Made by a program: the position numbers and the translations under genes. Positions 23,331-24,353 of a DNA stretch of 24,353 nucleotides are shown here, one piece after another. Under the pieces are notes generated by a model, which had not been told where the DNA came from, ran no database searches, and was given only the letters and a program-made list of their open reading frames with translations. The stretch comes from Xanthobacteraceae bacterium (GTDB lineage: Bacteria > Pseudomonadota > Alphaproteobacteria > Rhizobiales > Xanthobacteraceae). The stretch is taken from the NCBI GenBank assembly GCA_030037185.1, contig JASHRR010001480.1:1-24353 (forward strand), in the 5' to 3' direction. Numbering within the stretch: the stretch's first letter is position 1; the number at the start of each line of letters is the position of its first letter.

Positions 23331-24188
23331 GTGAGTATGAGTGCATCCGGCACGTCAACCCCACTCTTGCGGTCTTTGGGAGGCCCCGCGGCCGTTACCC
23401 TAGTGGCGGCGGGAGGGCTGATTTTCGATGCCCTCACTCCGCAGGTGATCTCGGTCACCGCTGTCTATCTGGGCCCGGTCCTCTTAGGATATTGGCTTCC
23501 CCAGGCCGTTCTTGCTCTCGCACTTCTCGCGACGCTGCTCATCATCATTGGACATTGGGTCATCAGGCTCCGAGCCCACCCCGGCATCGCAAAGCTGGGC
23601 GAACCGTTACCTCTCCGTCGGCAGTGTTTGGCTGACTGCGTTTTTCGTATGGCGCGTCCGCGTCCTTGAGCAACCTCATGAGGAGGAAATGATCTGGAGC
23701 ACATCCGGCGTGGTGAGCGCGTCGACCACTTTGAAACCGTTCGTCGGCGCAAGGATGGAAGTCTGGTAGACGTCTCGCTGGCTTTTTCGCCTGTCAGGGG
23801 CGCGGATGGGACAGCCGTCGGCGCTTCAAAGATTGTCCGCGACATTACGGACCGCAAGCGTGCCGAAGATGAATTGGCCAAGAGCGAGGAGCGGTTCAGG
23901 ACCTCAATCCTCCACTCGCCGATTCCTACCGTCTTGTTCGACGATCGGGAACAAGTGCTCGCCGTCAGCAAAAGTTGGCTCACGGCAGCACGAGGTGTTT
24001 GCGCAGATGACTACCGCCGAATGGAGGATTGGGCAAATTATTTTTACGGTGAGCGCTCGGACGAGGAATTGGAGGTGGTTCGAGAGATTATTGCCGCGGA
24101 ACCGGAGGAGCGGAAGGATGAACGGATACTCACTTTCGGTGGCGAGAAACGCATTTGGATTTTTGTTACCTCCGGCTTGGGAGCTGGG
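23331..24188 (+). pseudogene. PAS-containing HWE-type histidine kinase, N-terminal part, broken and truncated
   Basis: GTG 23331 (GGAGG at 23320-23324) opens a membrane sensor: AAVTLVAAGGLIFDALTPQV, then YLGPVLLGYWLP and LALLATLLIIIGHWVI, which are three or four spans. A +1 frame change between 23570 and 23605 leads into NRYLSVGSVWLTAFFVWRVR and EQPHEEEMIW. Most of the first PAS domain is then deleted, and the protein resumes near 23705 as GERVDHFETVRRRKDGSLVD with the DITDRKRAEDELAKSEERFR linker and a second PAS domain (SPIPTVLFDDREQVLAVSK ... WIFVTSGLGA). At 24188 the homology ends abruptly, before the phospho-acceptor histidine and ATPase domain. It cannot signal as a kinase. The remaining PAS frame stays open past the junction. 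Confidence 0.75.
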
Positions 24189-24245
24189 TTAGACCGTTAT
24201 GGTGCGTGTAATGGGGATTTTGTTCTCGTTTGGCGTCTTTGTCAT
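24189..24245 (-). CDS. Truncated 18-codon ORF coupled to the right-edge gene
   Basis: ATG at 24245-24243 overlaps the stop of the next entry as ATGA, and the frame reads MTKTPNENKIPITRTITV before a TAA that lies exactly at the junction with the kinase relic. It is probably the first codons of a second gene of an operon whose body was removed when the kinase fragment was joined here. Confidence 0.35.
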   Translation of the reverse strand: MTKTPNENKIPITRTITV

Positions 24246-24353
24246 GCGGCTTTGAGGCCGACGGCGCGAACGAGGGTATCGAGATCATCGACAACGCGCT
24301 GATAGAGGCGATCAAGTTGCGACCGCCGCTGGGTTTGAAGCCGTGCGTCTGCT
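24242..24353 (-). CDS. Partial gene entering from the right edge (C-terminal 36 aa)
   Basis: The frame is open from the window edge to a TGA at 24242-24244 and reads ADARLQTQRRSQLDRLYQRV, then VDDLDTLVRAVGLKAA. This is a charged coiled-coil-like C-terminus. The start and most of the protein lie outside the window, so no function is assigned. The ATGA overlap with the next short frame supports it being a real gene end. Confidence 0.45.
   Translation of the reverse strand, partial: ADARLQTQRRSQLDRLYQRVVDDLDTLVRAVGLKAA

Noticed and set aside
1..24353. CRISPR arrays, tRNA or rRNA genes
   Set aside because: No regularly spaced direct repeats and no cloverleaf or rRNA-like segments were recognised by eye on either strand; a tRNAscan or Infernal run would settle this.

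Overview
The window looks like an accessory region of an alphaproteobacterial chromosome or large replicon, most likely from the order Hyphomicrobiales and close to Bradyrhizobium/Rhodopseudomonas. This placement is an inference. It rests on the high-GC coding, the HWE-type histidine kinases, the style of the transposase and integrase fragments, and many small proteins typical of that order. Intact genes or operons stand in a landscape of decay. At least ten broken genes or transposase fragments can be read, some with several frameshifts. The long genes beside them are clean, so general sequencing error is an unlikely explanation.

Left part (1-8 kb): a small phage-type protein with a GAGRKPG N-terminus; a broken small gene; a GNAT acetyltransferase divergent from an aminoglycoside nucleotidyltransferase-like gene that carries one late frameshift; a stretch of repeats and IS debris; an intact PiT-type phosphate permease; a terminase small-subunit remnant; a lysine-rich exported protein; and fragments of IS481-like and IS110-like transposases.

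Centre (7.9-12.4 kb, minus strand): a compact operon. In transcription order it encodes a 139-aa DUF5132-like membrane protein, a 190-aa protein with a cysteine-free heavy-metal-associated-like fold, a P1B-like P-type ATPase in which the metal-binding CPC motif is replaced by YGT, an EcsC-family protein joined to it by an ATGA overlap, and a 74-aa protein with a TTG start. This is the best candidate for a little-described system: a cation pump whose usual cysteine ligands are all absent, with dedicated membrane partners. A separate gene at 15.0-15.9 kb (two DUF2061 domains) carries the same membrane segment as the 139-aa protein, which links it to the module.

12.5-17.7 kb is a gene graveyard: an IS5-family 5' fragment, the kinase end of an HWE histidine kinase, a tyrosine integrase split by a 453-bp element with inverted repeats and a 5-bp target duplication, a pstS gene broken at about six places, and a FAD-dependent monooxygenase with several frameshifts and stops.

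18-22.3 kb holds a carbohydrate operon: GH65 disaccharide phosphorylase, tandem universal stress protein (4-nt overlap with GH65), and a beta-phosphoglucomutase-like HAD phosphatase. Phosphorolysis of an alpha-glucobiose would give beta-glucose 1-phosphate for the mutase to turn into glucose 6-phosphate. The right end carries a small gene of unknown function, an operator-like palindrome cluster, a second copy of a dispersed repeat, an HWE kinase gene broken inside its PAS region, and two ATGA-linked ORF ends entering from the right edge.
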